Positions 9,605 to 18,059 of a stretch of DNA of 64,000 nt are shown piece after piece. The stretch comes from Acanthosepion esculentum (lineage: Eukaryota; Mollusca; Cephalopoda; Sepiida; Sepiidae). Under the pieces are notes generated by a model that made no database searches, was not told the DNA's origin, and saw only the letters and a program-made list of their open reading frames with translations. The stretch covers positions 11,284,035 to 11,348,034 of the forward strand of contig OZ038496.1 in assembly GCA_964036315.1 (NCBI GenBank), given 5' to 3'. Every line of letters begins with the position of its first letter. Position 1 is the stretch's first letter. The translations under genes and the position numbers were made by a program.

Positions 9605-9960
9605 TATTAAGCTTTCAAGGTCACCTGAGCTTTGTGAATTTAGTCGCAGTACTATCCTGGCAACATGGTCTCATCAATTCACAGTTGAATTGGCTAGATG
9701 CAACCGTAAGTTCTATGCTAACAGTTTCTTTTCTCGCACTTTTTACTGTTTCGGCTCCATGCTTTCCAGCCAACTTTGATCTTCATCAATTTAAATGCAA
9801 TATCGATCGCTATCTACTGCCTTCTTGATTACTCTTCTATTGTTCCCGCTCCTTAATAAAGTGTATCTTTTACTATTATTATTGTTTAACGCTTAGTAAC
9901 CCCTTGTGTCTTAGTGGCTTTACTGCCTTGCATGAGGTGAAATGATTTTAAAAATATGAC
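9605..9960 (+). mobile_element. LINE A 3' end
   Basis: Frameshifted C-terminal ORF2 residues (CFPANFDLHQFKCNIDRYL), then the 3' tail: GTAACCCCTTGTGTCTTAG, CTTGCATGAGGTGAAATGA and an A-rich end. Only the terminal ~350 bp survive. Confidence 0.75.
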
Positions 9961-10529
9961 GTCCTGAAATAGTAACGAAATATTTTATGATATATTTCGA
10001 ATATTCACTTTCCCGTTCATTGCATTTTAAAATAAGAAAAAGAAAAGGGAAAACGTATTTCCAGGCCCAACAGAGAAATCTATTTTACAGTGAGCAGACT
10101 CGTTTCAAAGTATATTTGCACTGAAGCGTAAAACAAAATAGCACGTTTGAGGGAGGGTTCTCTCGCAATACGTTCGTTGTTCCGTGTCTATCGATGCAGC
10201 GTGATAATTTAGTATCAGCTTTTGGACGGGGAAAGAAACGGTAAAGAAGCTAACGGCAAAGTGATTTATGGCTGGACACACAAGACAGGATTTTGCGAAA
10301 CGGGTTTTTATTATCTTGAGCGGCACAGCTGAGTAGCAGATGGTGTCGAAAAAAAAAGAGACGTGGTCAGGAGTTTGGAGTACAAGAAAAAGAACATCGT
10401 CTTTACCTTTTAGGAAAATGTGTTTCCTCAGACAAAATGTGTGAACGGAAGTGAATAGACGAATGGAAAGAGACACAGGAAAAATACATTGGCTCTAGAG
10501 TAGTGATCAGATAGATATGATCAGAATGT

Positions 10530-10532
<3 letters not shown>
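9961..10532. other. Unclassified, no gene seen
   Basis: A 123-residue minus-strand frame (10105-10476) has no recognisable motif and extends into low-complexity sequence. Confidence 0.4.
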
Positions 10533-10587
<55 letters not shown>

Positions 10588-10627
10588 GATAGATAGATAG
10601 ATAGATATATATAGATAGATATATATA
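10533..10627. repeat. (TA)n and (GATA)n
   Basis: TA array with a short GATA block near 10587-10607. Confidence 0.95.
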
Positions 10628-10727
10628 CATGATAGAAATTGTTAGGAGGATTTGATAATTATAATTAAGTAATTCAATGAGTCTGAAAGAAACCTCAACA
10701 TAATGCAGAAAGCACTGGACAGCCGTT
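10628..10727 (-). mobile_element. Inverted partial retrozyme-like unit
   Basis: The minus strand reads ACGGCTGTCCAGTGC (the 3' half of the hammerhead), then TTTCTGCATTATG and TTAATTATAATTATC, as in the plus unit starting at 10728. It forms a near-perfect palindrome with that unit. The 5' half of the ribozyme is absent. Confidence 0.75.
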
Positions 10728-11102
10728 TTCTGCATTCTGTTGAAGTTTCTTTCAAACTCAATGAATTACTTAATTATAATTATCAAATCCTCCTAACAAT
10801 TTCTGTCATCTGTATATCATTGCTTGATCCGGCTTCTAATGCTTCAGTTTGAGCGGCTTGGTGATAGTAGTTGTGGCTCCCGGCGGCACAGTCCTATGGT
10901 TACAGAGAATTTCAGTTGAGTTCCACCACGGAATATGTGAGCGAGAGCGCTATATTGAGTCTGATTTGCCATCTCTTCGTCACCGAGGCCCGTTGGAACA
11001 CTTGATATAACGTTTGCCCGAAAACCTAACTGTCCGGGTTTCAATTCTCGGTAGTGGATGCGCACTGCTGATGAGTTCCAAATATAGGGCGAAACGGCCG
11101 TC
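10728..11102 (+). mobile_element. Retrozyme-like unit, about 381 bp, ending at a hammerhead cleavage site
   Basis: TGCATTCTG recurs at 10731 and 11112, giving a 381-bp period. The unit has an AT-rich leader (TTAATTATAATTATC), a middle with GGCTTGGTGATAGTAG, and a tRNA-like 3' part with a B box (GGGTTTCAATTCTCGG, 11036-11051). It then enters the hammerhead at 11062. Bounded by a self-cleavage motif and repeated in tandem, it fits the layout of small metazoan retrozymes. No protein is encoded. Propagation would need reverse transcriptase supplied in trans. Confidence 0.75.
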
Positions 11103-11108
11103 CAGTGC
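11062..11108 (+). ncRNA. Type I hammerhead ribozyme
   Basis: Helix I is GCACTG (11062-11067) with CAGTGC (11103-11108), a perfect 6 bp. The core CTGATGA (11068-11074) is invariant. Helix II is GTTC (11075-11078) with GGGC (11087-11090), closed by an 8-nt loop and including two G-U pairs. GAAA is at 11091-11094. Helix III is ACGG with CCGT (11094-11101), so short that ACG/CGT is the likely paired part, or a dimer forms. The NUH triplet is GTC (11100-11102), so predicted cleavage is 3' of C11102. All invariant nucleotides are present. Confidence 0.88.
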
Positions 11109-11284
11109 TTTCTGCATTCTGTTGAAGTTTAATTCAGACTCAATGAATTAATTAATTATAATTATCAAATCCTCCTAATAATTTCTATCATTTGTATATC
11201 ATTGCTTGAATCGGCTTCTAATGCCCCAGTTGGCGCGGCTTGGTGATAGTAGTCGTGGCTCCGGGGGCACATTCTTATGGGTAT
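11103..11284 (+). mobile_element. Second, partial retrozyme-like unit
   Basis: Starts exactly at the predicted cleavage site and repeats the first ~180 bp of the preceding unit (TTCTGCATTCTGTTGAAG, TCATTGCTTGAATCGG, GGCTTGGTGATAGTAG) with scattered substitutions. It ends about 25 bp before a (TA)n array. Confidence 0.8.
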
Positions 11285-11304
11285 AAAAGAAAAACTCAGT
11301 TTAC

Positions 11305-11309
<5 letters not shown>

Positions 11310-11361
<52 letters not shown>
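11310..11361. repeat. (TA)n microsatellite
   Basis: About 52 bp of uninterrupted TA. Confidence 0.97.
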
Positions 11362-11365
<4 letters not shown>

Positions 11366-11521
11366 GTGTATTTAGGCAGCATTTTTTCATTAATACATGT
11401 CTCATTAAATAATATAGATAAGCGTTGTCTATATATTTTATGTAAGTTTTTTTCATATAGTCTGATAATCTTAATAACATTATCATTAAATAATGAAAGA
11501 AAATCACAATATTGATACATA

Positions 11522-12190
11522 CTTTTTTTTATTTAATCCAATCTGAGCTTTCGGCTTACATAAGCCATTATCAAAGATGACAATTACACAATATATTTAT
11601 GCAATACACGAACAAGAAATTGATGATAGTATTATTTGTTTACATGGATGATTTCCAAGCAACGATAAACACGTGCATATAAAACGCTGAAAGCGAAAAT
11701 CGCACGACAGCTCATGACGTCACACATGACCACGCGAGAGTGAATCCGATGAGTATTGAGTATAGAAAGCCGTTGGTATGAACCAATGACTTCTGTTCTT
11801 ACTAATTATAGGCATTTAAGGATATTTTTGGAGATTTCATAGTTTATTTTGTTCAGGTTAGGTTTCAACTGTTTTATGTATATAGCTTCAAGAATTTTTA
11901 GTTTTTGTTTATTGTTTTCATGTTTAAGTATAGTTGTGTTTTCGACGAGGATTTTCCGGAATTGTGTATGCGGCCAGGCATGTTGTTTTAAATGTCTAAA
12001 AATGTTAGAGTTATCATTCAAATGTAGTGTCAAGCGTCGTGAAAGCGAGTTTGTGGTGTGACCAACATAGATATTATTTAGTTCGTTGGAGATACAATCT
12101 CCCAAAGGGCACCTGAATTTGTAAACTATGTTGGTTTTTTTCAAATCGCTAACCGGGGGAGAAGAATCATTTCGAATAATTGAGTTGGAT
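11522..12190 (-). mobile_element. Penelope-like element remnant (3' part)
   Basis: The minus strand has a GIY-YIG-like domain (next entry), then about 230 bp downstream the hairpin motif TTTGATAATGGCTTATG + TAAGCCGAAAGCTC (11580-11548) and an A-rich end. A stem closing just before GAAA is characteristic of Penelope-type terminal repeats. The reverse transcriptase part is missing. Confidence 0.65.
11806..12144 (-). pseudogene. GIY-YIG endonuclease domain of a Penelope-like element, fragment
   Basis: A 112-residue open segment starts with NIVYKFRCPLGDC (cysteine-bearing strand), then NNIYVGHTTNSLSRRLTLHL (the YIG-equivalent is YVG; the Arg of the active site lies in SRR), a spaced His (HLKQH), and ends with LEAIYIKQLKPNLNK, which carries the catalytic-type Glu. 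This order matches the C-terminal nuclease of Penelope-like reverse transcriptases, which nicks target DNA. The canonical GIY is replaced. There is no upstream RT, so it is a fossil. Confidence 0.7.
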
Positions 12191-12394
12191 ATTTTAGATT
12201 TAGTGTAGTATATAATTAACTTAATTCTTTTACTAGGATCTGTTGTGGATATATATATATAACCTCATTAAAAAAGAGGAGTAATATTTTTGATCTGATG
12301 AGCGAGGAAGAATATATTTTCTGAAGAAATAAATTATACTCATGAAACCATAAGTTTGTTTCTTTCTTAATTATTATTTGCTCATACAGGTTTG

Positions 12395-12540
12395 ACGATT
12401 GTATATAGCGTAAACCAGCCTGTCGCTTCTAAATGTTGACTTCAATGTTCACTTTTATATTTACACACGCTCATTCTGATATTAAGCACTTTATCTAATA
12501 AATATATCACACCTTCAGAGTATATTTATTTATAATTTAT
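12395..12540 (+). repeat. Copy 2 of the TTGACTTCAATGT-type repeat
   Basis: GCGTAAACCAGCCTGTCGC, then TGTTGACTTCAATGTTCAC and TTTTATATTTACACACG. It continues with GATATTAAGCACTTTAT and ATAAATATATCACACC, shared in part with the copies at 14925 and 57966. Confidence 0.7.
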
Positions 12541-12544
12541 ATAT

Positions 12545-12690
12545 CACCAACAGACGCACTGTTTCGCTGTATCCCAGCTCATCAGTGTGGCTAGGCATCA
12601 GAATGCTTCAGACCGGGACCGAAACCCTACCGATTTGGTATCAGTCGGCGATTCTAACCCATAGGCCATCGACGTCCGTCAAAGAGGACG
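12545..12690 (-). mobile_element. tRNA-like element ending in a hammerhead
   Basis: On the minus strand, GATGGCCTATGGGTTAGA (A box) and GTAGGGTTTCGGTCCCGG (B box) form a tRNA-like head at about 12675-12620. A 30-nt linker ends CTAGCCACA and enters the hammerhead. The same head-linker-hammerhead order, including CTAGCCACA, is repeated at 16515-16806, so this is a family. Confidence 0.75.
12547..12590 (-). ncRNA. Hammerhead ribozyme, minus strand
   Basis: Minus strand: CCACA (12590-12586), CTGATGA (12585-12579), helix II GCTG/CAGC (12578-12575 and 12569-12566), GAAA (12565-12562), a weak helix III, and GTC with C at 12553. Helix I 3' strand TGTTG (12552-12548) pairs with CCACA at four of five positions. 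All core nucleotides are intact. Helix III is reduced to about 2 bp, so activity in isolation is uncertain. Confidence 0.75.
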
Positions 12691-12861
12691 GCGAATTTTT
12701 GCGTATTTATTTTTTATAAAAGTCGCTCAGAGAACACAATCGCTAGGAGTCTTGAATTATCAGCAGTAACAATGATTGTTTACAAATTCGTTCCTTACTC
12801 TCTACAGTGCTCAACCGATTAAATTATTTTATCGTTGCTTATAACGTCAAACCACTTTCTC

Positions 12862-12865
<4 letters not shown>

Positions 12866-12952
<87 letters not shown>
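12866..12952. repeat. (TA)n(GT)n microsatellite
   Basis: About 32 bp TA followed by about 54 bp GT. Confidence 0.97.
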
Positions 12953-12957
<5 letters not shown>

Positions 12958-13418
12958 AGTTTCAGATGGAGTATATCTGTGAAGGAATAAAATTACTAAA
13001 AAGATGAAGAAAAGCTATCCTTAGCAAACGCGTTTCTTCCTCTGAGGCGAATGTAGGATTTATTTTGTTGCACGTGTGTATATACAAGAGCAAGGATGTC
13101 ATTGCTTATTCAAGGCTTTTAAACTTGAAACCAGTCATGAATGTTCACCAGAAGATTTAAAGTTCAGTCAAAACCCGTTGAAGACAGACAGTGTCATCAT
13201 TCAATATATAGATATATTTTTTTAAATTGGTGCAGTTCAAAATTATTTTGAAATAATATTGCTCTATGGCAACTGTAAAGATTCTGCTTTTTTAAAACAT
13301 TTAATGCAAAAACCGTTTGAAAATTAAATAGTACTGATCTGAATCTATAACATTCTAAAAAGCATTGAAGGAGACAATATGTGAGTGCCACATACAGCGA
13401 TAACTCATTCGTTTTACA
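12953..13418. other. Unclassified, with a Penelope-like hairpin remnant
   Basis: 13028-13055 read on the minus strand contains CTCAGAGGAAGAAACGCG, resembling the hairpin-GAAAC motif of Penelope-type ends. No coding region recognised. Confidence 0.35.
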
Positions 13419-14010
13419 ATGGTGGCGAAGACGGATAATATTGACAAGAAGCTCCGATTGAAGATGTATACAAGCAAGGTGGAGTATATACAATAATTTG
13501 CAAGCGTTTAAATGTTCCTAGTTCGACAATTCGTAGCATTTTCAAGAAGTACAACGAAACTCATTCTGTTGAGAATCAATTCAGGACAGACAGGAAACGG
13601 TTAATTTCTCAGAGAATAGAAAGAAGAATTGTTAGAGATGTCTTGAAATCTCCTCCCTTAACTACCAAGGACATTGTCAATGATGTAATGACATCAAGGT
13701 TGAATGTATCGACGAAGACCACGACTAGATGCTTTCATCGAGCAGTACTTCGAGGTTCTCACCCAAAGAAAACTCCCTTGCTTAAGACTAAACGCCTAAA
13801 ATGCAGTTTAACTTACAGTAGAAAACGTCTAGAACATCGCTGTAAATATTGGAACTCTGTTTTATGGTCAGATGAAAACAAAATAGAATTATTTGGTCAC
13901 ATGAACTCCCGTTATGTATGAAGGAAAATGGATGAAGATCACAAACCAAGAAATACCTTCCTTACAATTAATCACGGTGGTGGAAGCATGTTTTGCTATT
14001 TCCGGACCAG
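13419..14010 (+). pseudogene. Tc1-like transposase, frameshifted and 3'-truncated
   Basis: Starts at ATG 13419 (MVAKTDNIDKKLRLKMYTS) and changes frame near 13470. It then reads a helix-turn-helix (YTIICKRLNVPSSTIRSIFK), the linker DRKRLISQRIERRIVRDV, KKTPLLKTKR, and LWSDENKIELFG with the first catalytic Asp. After a stop at 13918 the frame continues to HGGGSMFCYF. The second Asp and the final Glu are missing. I found no terminal inverted repeats. Confidence 0.8.
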
Positions 14011-14357
14011 GAGAACTAGTGAGAATACAGCTGCCTTTGGTATGGTACGCAGTCTGATACAGCTGTGTAGCCTTGCGTCCATTATCATTCGCACGGACGT
14101 ATATAAAAATCTGCCCACGATATGAATATCTTGTCATTATTAACCAAAACATTTCTCAGATATGACACTAGCACACACATTATACGTTGAAGCCCGACTA
14201 GCCGCAAATGTACACGAATGTCAAATATAACCTAGTTTATATAGCAAACAGCAATATTTACCGTAAACTTTCTTTAAATTTAATAATTCAATAACGAAGG
14301 ATTTGGCGATGTATGTTTAAGTGTCTTTATTTTGGTGCGAGGAACCCACGAATTCAG

Positions 14358-14361
<4 letters not shown>
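14011..14361. other. Unclassified, no gene seen
   Basis: AT-rich sequence after the point where transposase similarity stops. No terminal repeat found. Confidence 0.4.

Positions 14362-14420
<59 letters not shown>
14362..14420. repeat. (TA)n microsatellite
   Basis: About 58 bp of TA. Confidence 0.97.
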
Positions 14421-14423
<3 letters not shown>

Positions 14424-14455
14424 ATATGGAGAAAACAACTGAAAAGTTGCAAATT
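14421..14455 (+). repeat. Short block shared with 20575-20612
   Basis: AAAACAACTGAAAAGTTGC with AAATTTAAAA occurs here directly after a (TA)n array and, inverted, between two (TA)n arrays at 20575-20612. The core ACAACTGAAAAGTTG is itself a near-palindrome. Confidence 0.6.
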
Positions 14456-14862
14456 TAAAAAAATTGAATGTTTTTTGTGAAAGTATTTATTATTTTTTTT
14501 TATATATATATATTTGATATTTCAGATCTGCCTTGATCTTTCTTCAGAAATAGCTGTATTCAGAAGTTTGTTTTCAAGTAGCGTCCGTCGCGAGACGCGG
14601 ACGTCACGTGATGCGGAATGCAACTGTGTTTGAATATTTCTACCTTAAATCTAACGATAATAACATTTTAGATGTTGTTTAAAATGGGTTTTTAACTATA
14701 TCTAAAAAAATAATTTAACTATTGAAATATTTATACAGATTTAAAATTCCCAAGTCTTTGTTTAAACCTAGTTTATACATGTTTAATTTTAAAATCCAGT
14801 ATTTTTCTTTTTTTCTTCGTGTGTATATGGAACTGAAAAAACTGTATAAATATTTCAATAGT

Positions 14863-14867
<5 letters not shown>
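14456..14867. other. Unclassified, with a hairpin motif
   Basis: On the minus strand near 14560-14520, TCTGAAGAAAGATCAAGGC + AGATCTGAAATATC forms a stem like those in Penelope-type ends. A modest GC-rich patch, CGTCGCGAGACGCGGACGTC (14586-14605), stands out. No gene seen. Confidence 0.35.
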
Positions 14868-14898
<31 letters not shown>

Positions 14899-14924
14899 AA
14901 TATAGATATATAGCAACAATCTGT

Positions 14925-15080
14925 TTCATACTTGTACGCAACCGACGACTGCGTATAAACGTGAAACAGGGTGTCACCGCTGGCTGTTAGCTTCAATGTC
15001 TACTTTATATTTACATACGATCTACACCTACTATTGATCATTCTAACCTATAAATATAGAAGACCGTAAAACTATATTTT
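14925..15080 (+). repeat. Copy 3 of the TTGACTTCAATGT-type repeat, palindromic
   Basis: CAATCTGTTTCATACTTG... is mirrored by ...CGTGAAACAGGGTGTC around CGACGACTG, then GTTAGCTTCAATGTCTACTT and TATATTTACATACG. It ends in an (AC)n array. Confidence 0.65.
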
Positions 15081-15082
15081 AA

Positions 15083-15130
15083 CACACACACACACATACT
15101 ATCTATCTATCTATCTATCTCAGTTTGCCC

Positions 15131-15165
<35 letters not shown>

Positions 15166-15208
15166 CAGTCTGCCAATTATCTATCTATCTATCTATCTCA
15201 GTCTGCCA

Positions 15209-15258
<50 letters not shown>

Positions 15259-15307
15259 CCAGTCTGCCCATTATCTATCTATCTATCTATCTATCTCAGT
15301 CTGCCCA

Positions 15308-15390
<83 letters not shown>

Positions 15391-15400
15391 TATATATGAA

Positions 15401-15435
<35 letters not shown>

Positions 15436-15470
15436 ATATATATATTTATATATATATATATATGGGGAGA
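15083..15470. repeat. (AC)n, (TCTA)n, (TC)n and (TA)n compound array
   Basis: TCTA blocks are punctuated by CAGTCTGCCCATTATC/CAATTATC spacers about every 40-70 bp, so a higher-order minisatellite overlies the tetranucleotide repeat. TC, TA and TC runs follow. Confidence 0.95.
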
Positions 15471-15540
15471 AAGATAGACATTATAAGAAGTGGAAAATAT
15501 AACTAAACAGAATGTTATCGAATAAAACACAATGAAATAG

Positions 15541-15622
15541 CTAGATAGATAGATAGATAGATACGAAAAGAATGAGATAGATGGATAGATAGATAGATAG
15601 ATAGATAGATACGAAAAGAATG

Positions 15623-15686
<64 letters not shown>

Positions 15687-15687
15687 G
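15541..15687. repeat. (GATA)n array
   Basis: GATA tetranucleotides are interrupted twice by TACGAAAAGAATGA, giving a higher-order unit of about 55 bp. Confidence 0.95.
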
Positions 15688-16514
15688 ATAATTAGACAAT
15701 GTAATCATAAAAATTAGAACAAAAAATAATACAGCATTCTTTCCTCGGCGACTTAATTTTCACAACGAAATAAAAGAAAGATATCTAGAATTTACGGGTA
15801 CTCATTTTATTCCACTCAAATGCTATATTTCATTTCCTTAGGCTGTTAGGATGAAGCAATATTTTATTTAATATGATTGTACAAATTAAATGTCGTCTGC
15901 TATTGCCCATATAGTATGTTAATTTACTTATTTATTGGTCTTATCACCAATTTTTACCCTTTGTATTCCTCCATTCATTGGTTACAAAGTACGTTCTTAT
16001 GAAGAATTTCTTATTATAGACACTAAGGGATACTGCTTTTCAGTTACAAGAATTGAAAAAGACCTCCAAATATGGCGGAGATTCAACCAAACAAGATACT
16101 GTCAAAACTTAAATAATCGCAAGAAAAGCAACAAAAAAAAATTGCTAAAACCACGGCCAACACATTGAGACGATCAAATTGCAACAACATAAACCTTTTG
16201 GTTACTGAATGATATTGAACAATCCGTTAATATTATCTCTTGTACGGTGTTAGAACTGATGAATCACTAACAAACGGTGTTGCATGAATCGTTTCAAAGT
16301 TGGTAATCTGAATATTTGTAAATTTGTCAGCGCTATTTTACTGAATCTCTTTCCGAATGAACATATGCTCTCGTCCTGCGGTTGAGCACTATAGAGAAAA
16401 AATATTTTTAATGGCTGCCACGCTTTAATACATCGCTCTTCGTAAGAATTGAGCGCTATGGCAGCCGACATGGCTTTTATATAGCACGTTTATAATGCGT
16501 TATAAAATTCCTTG
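15688..16514. other. Unclassified, no gene seen
   Basis: Small frames at 15935-16168 (plus) and 16250-16471 (minus) have no recognisable domain. Confidence 0.4.
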
Positions 16515-16609
16515 TCTCTGCTCTGCAACGAGAGCCTAGGGGTAAGAGTATCTGACTGATGTGAAATCGGTCGATTTCCAATCCCGGTTTGAAGCAATCG
16601 AATATCTAG

Positions 16610-16655
16610 CCACACTGATCAGCTGTGTTAGAGCGAAACAGACATTCTTCTGATG
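16610..16655 (+). ncRNA. Decayed hammerhead, unit 1
   Basis: CCACA (16610-16614), CTGATCA (one core change, G8 to C), helix II GCTG/GAGC with one mismatch, GAAA (16635-16638). Helix III and the cleavage triplet are no longer convincing. Confidence 0.5.
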
Positions 16656-16762
16656 AATATACCTTCATCCCGTACCGTATGCTGATGGCTTAGTGGGAGA
16701 AGTTCCGACTGACGCAAATTCAGTCGGGTTTCGATCCTAGCTAGAGGCAACCGGACGTCTAG

Positions 16763-16805
16763 CCACACTGAAACACTGTGAAACAGCGAAACAGTCTGTC
16801 TGTGG
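16763..16805 (+). ncRNA. Decayed hammerhead, unit 2
   Basis: Helix I CCACA (16763-16767) with TGTGG (16801-16805) is perfect. Helix III ACA/TGT with a GTC loop (16791-16799) and the GTC triplet (C at 16800) are intact. The core CTGAAAC departs from CTGANGA at two positions, so it is probably inactive. It preserves exactly the stems lost in unit 1 and complements the minus-strand copy at 12547. Confidence 0.6.
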
Positions 16806-16808
16806 ATG

Positions 16809-16810
<2 letters not shown>

Positions 16811-16865
<55 letters not shown>

Positions 16866-16934
16866 AGAGAGAGATTGTGTGTGTGTATGTGTGTGTGTGT
16901 GTGTGTGGGTGTGGGTGTGTGTGTGTGTGATGGA
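16811..16934. repeat. (TA)n and (GT)n microsatellite
   Basis: About 52 bp TA, a short GA block, then about 60 bp of interrupted GT. Confidence 0.96.
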
Positions 16935-17467
16935 TAAACGATGTAATTATCTTTACTATACTAATGGGATTATACTAAGTCCATTTCACTTTAACAGATA
17001 AATACATATAAGAAGAATATTTCGTGGATTTATAACTTATAAAAATTCAAACAAAATTCTCACTTGATTGATTTGAACAAAAACTCTAGCGTCGGGCATC
17101 GCACGCTCCAAAACATATATTCGATTGTCAATAGATAGAATAAATTAAATAAAGCAAATTTCGGTCTACACATTTTTAGTGTTTGCCTATGTATGGGAAA
17201 ATTGCGCCCTGAAGATGACAAATTGAAATTATCGAAAGTGCTTGGCATGTGTCATCTATCTGACAACAACTCGAATATAAGGATCTCATTATTGAAGGAA
17301 TTAATAGTAAGTTAATATCTCATTAAGTCCTATTAGCGAAGTGATTTCATCACACATTAAAGATTCTATTTAATTCCTTGTAAAATTGTTTCTTTATGAT
17401 ATAATATATATAGAGTGAGATATAGAATATTACGATATTTACCTGCCTCCCCAGGAAGTAGGATGTG
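16935..17467. other. Unclassified, with a Penelope-like hairpin
   Basis: 17208-17245 contains CCTGAAGATGACAAATTG + AAATTATCGAAAGTGC, another stem-GAAA motif. No gene recognised. Confidence 0.35.
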
Positions 17468-17650
17468 GCACAAGGCAAATTTTAATGTGGGGAAATCCGA
17501 GCCCGTCAGCTCGGGAAAAAAATTGCCCGTACATCCCGCATACGTGGGATCGGATACCTCCCTGGCCGAGACTCTGCCCTTCGGCACAGCCTCGTCCTGG
17601 TTCCTCTCTGTCCGAAGGTAGATAGTTCGACACAGCAAGAGCTTCCCACG
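17468..17650 (-). mobile_element. SINE-like repeat with GGCCTTGTGCCACAT-type tail, copy 1
   Basis: Minus strand: GCTGTGTCGAACTATC..., CCCACGTATGCGGGATG, CGAGCTGACGGGCTCGG, CCCCACATTAAAA, and the tail TTGCCTTGTGCCACATCC. It aligns in order with the plus-strand copy at 20740-20905. It is more GC-rich than its surroundings, which explains the open frames over it. Confidence 0.65.
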
Positions 17651-17689
17651 CTGAAAGCTCACGCCGCCAGTGTAGACAACATATTACCC

Positions 17690-18010
17690 CAACTTACTTG
17701 GAGTCGGCTTCAGTTCCTTTCCCACTGCCGTAACGTACATTCCCTGTGCCTTTTCAATAAATATTTTCATGGTAATTATTCTGATGAGCTTTCCTCTTTG
17801 GTGCCTAGAGTTTGGAAATTTAAGCAAGAGACTAAATTGGCAGTTAGGTCTCATATTATATTTTAAATTTATCGATAAAGTTTTAAGTTCTATGCTATTA
17901 AATTTTTCTATCGCGCGTCTTGTTTGTGGATCTCTGTTCCAGCATCTTGTTTTCTAGTCAACTTGGACCTTCAATGATTTAAACGAAATGTCAATCGTTA
18001 TCTTATACAT
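17690..18010 (+). mobile_element. LINE A, degenerate C-terminal fragment
   Basis: TTTCCCACTGCCGTAACG corresponds to the LSHRRNV region, then TATTTTCATGGTAATTATTC (FHGN), and GTCAATCGTTATCTTATAC (NVNRYL) at the end. Frames are broken throughout. Confidence 0.6.
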
Positions 18011-18059
18011 TCTTAATTCCTGAATTTTTATTTTTATTTCTACTTAATTTTTTTTCTTT

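Larger units (their letters stand above)
16515..16806 (+). mobile_element. Tandem dimer (153-bp period) of a tRNA-like/hammerhead element
   Basis: Unit 1 (16515-16667): GCCTAGGGGTAAGAGTATC (A box) and GATTTCCAATCCCG (B box), linker, CTAGCCACA and a decayed hammerhead. Unit 2 (16676-16806): GGCTTAGTGGGAGAAGTTCC (A box) and GTCGGGTTTCGATCC (B box), linker, CTAGCCACA, hammerhead. CTAGCCACACTGA recurs 153 bp apart. The array abuts (TA)n. The head-to-tail arrangement is expected for units copied from multimeric or circular RNA. Confidence 0.75.

Noticed and set aside
17366..17662. Coding exon suggested by overlapping open frames on both strands
   Set aside because: The stretch is a GC-richer SINE-like repeat with a second copy at 20740-20905. 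Frames are not conserved between copies.
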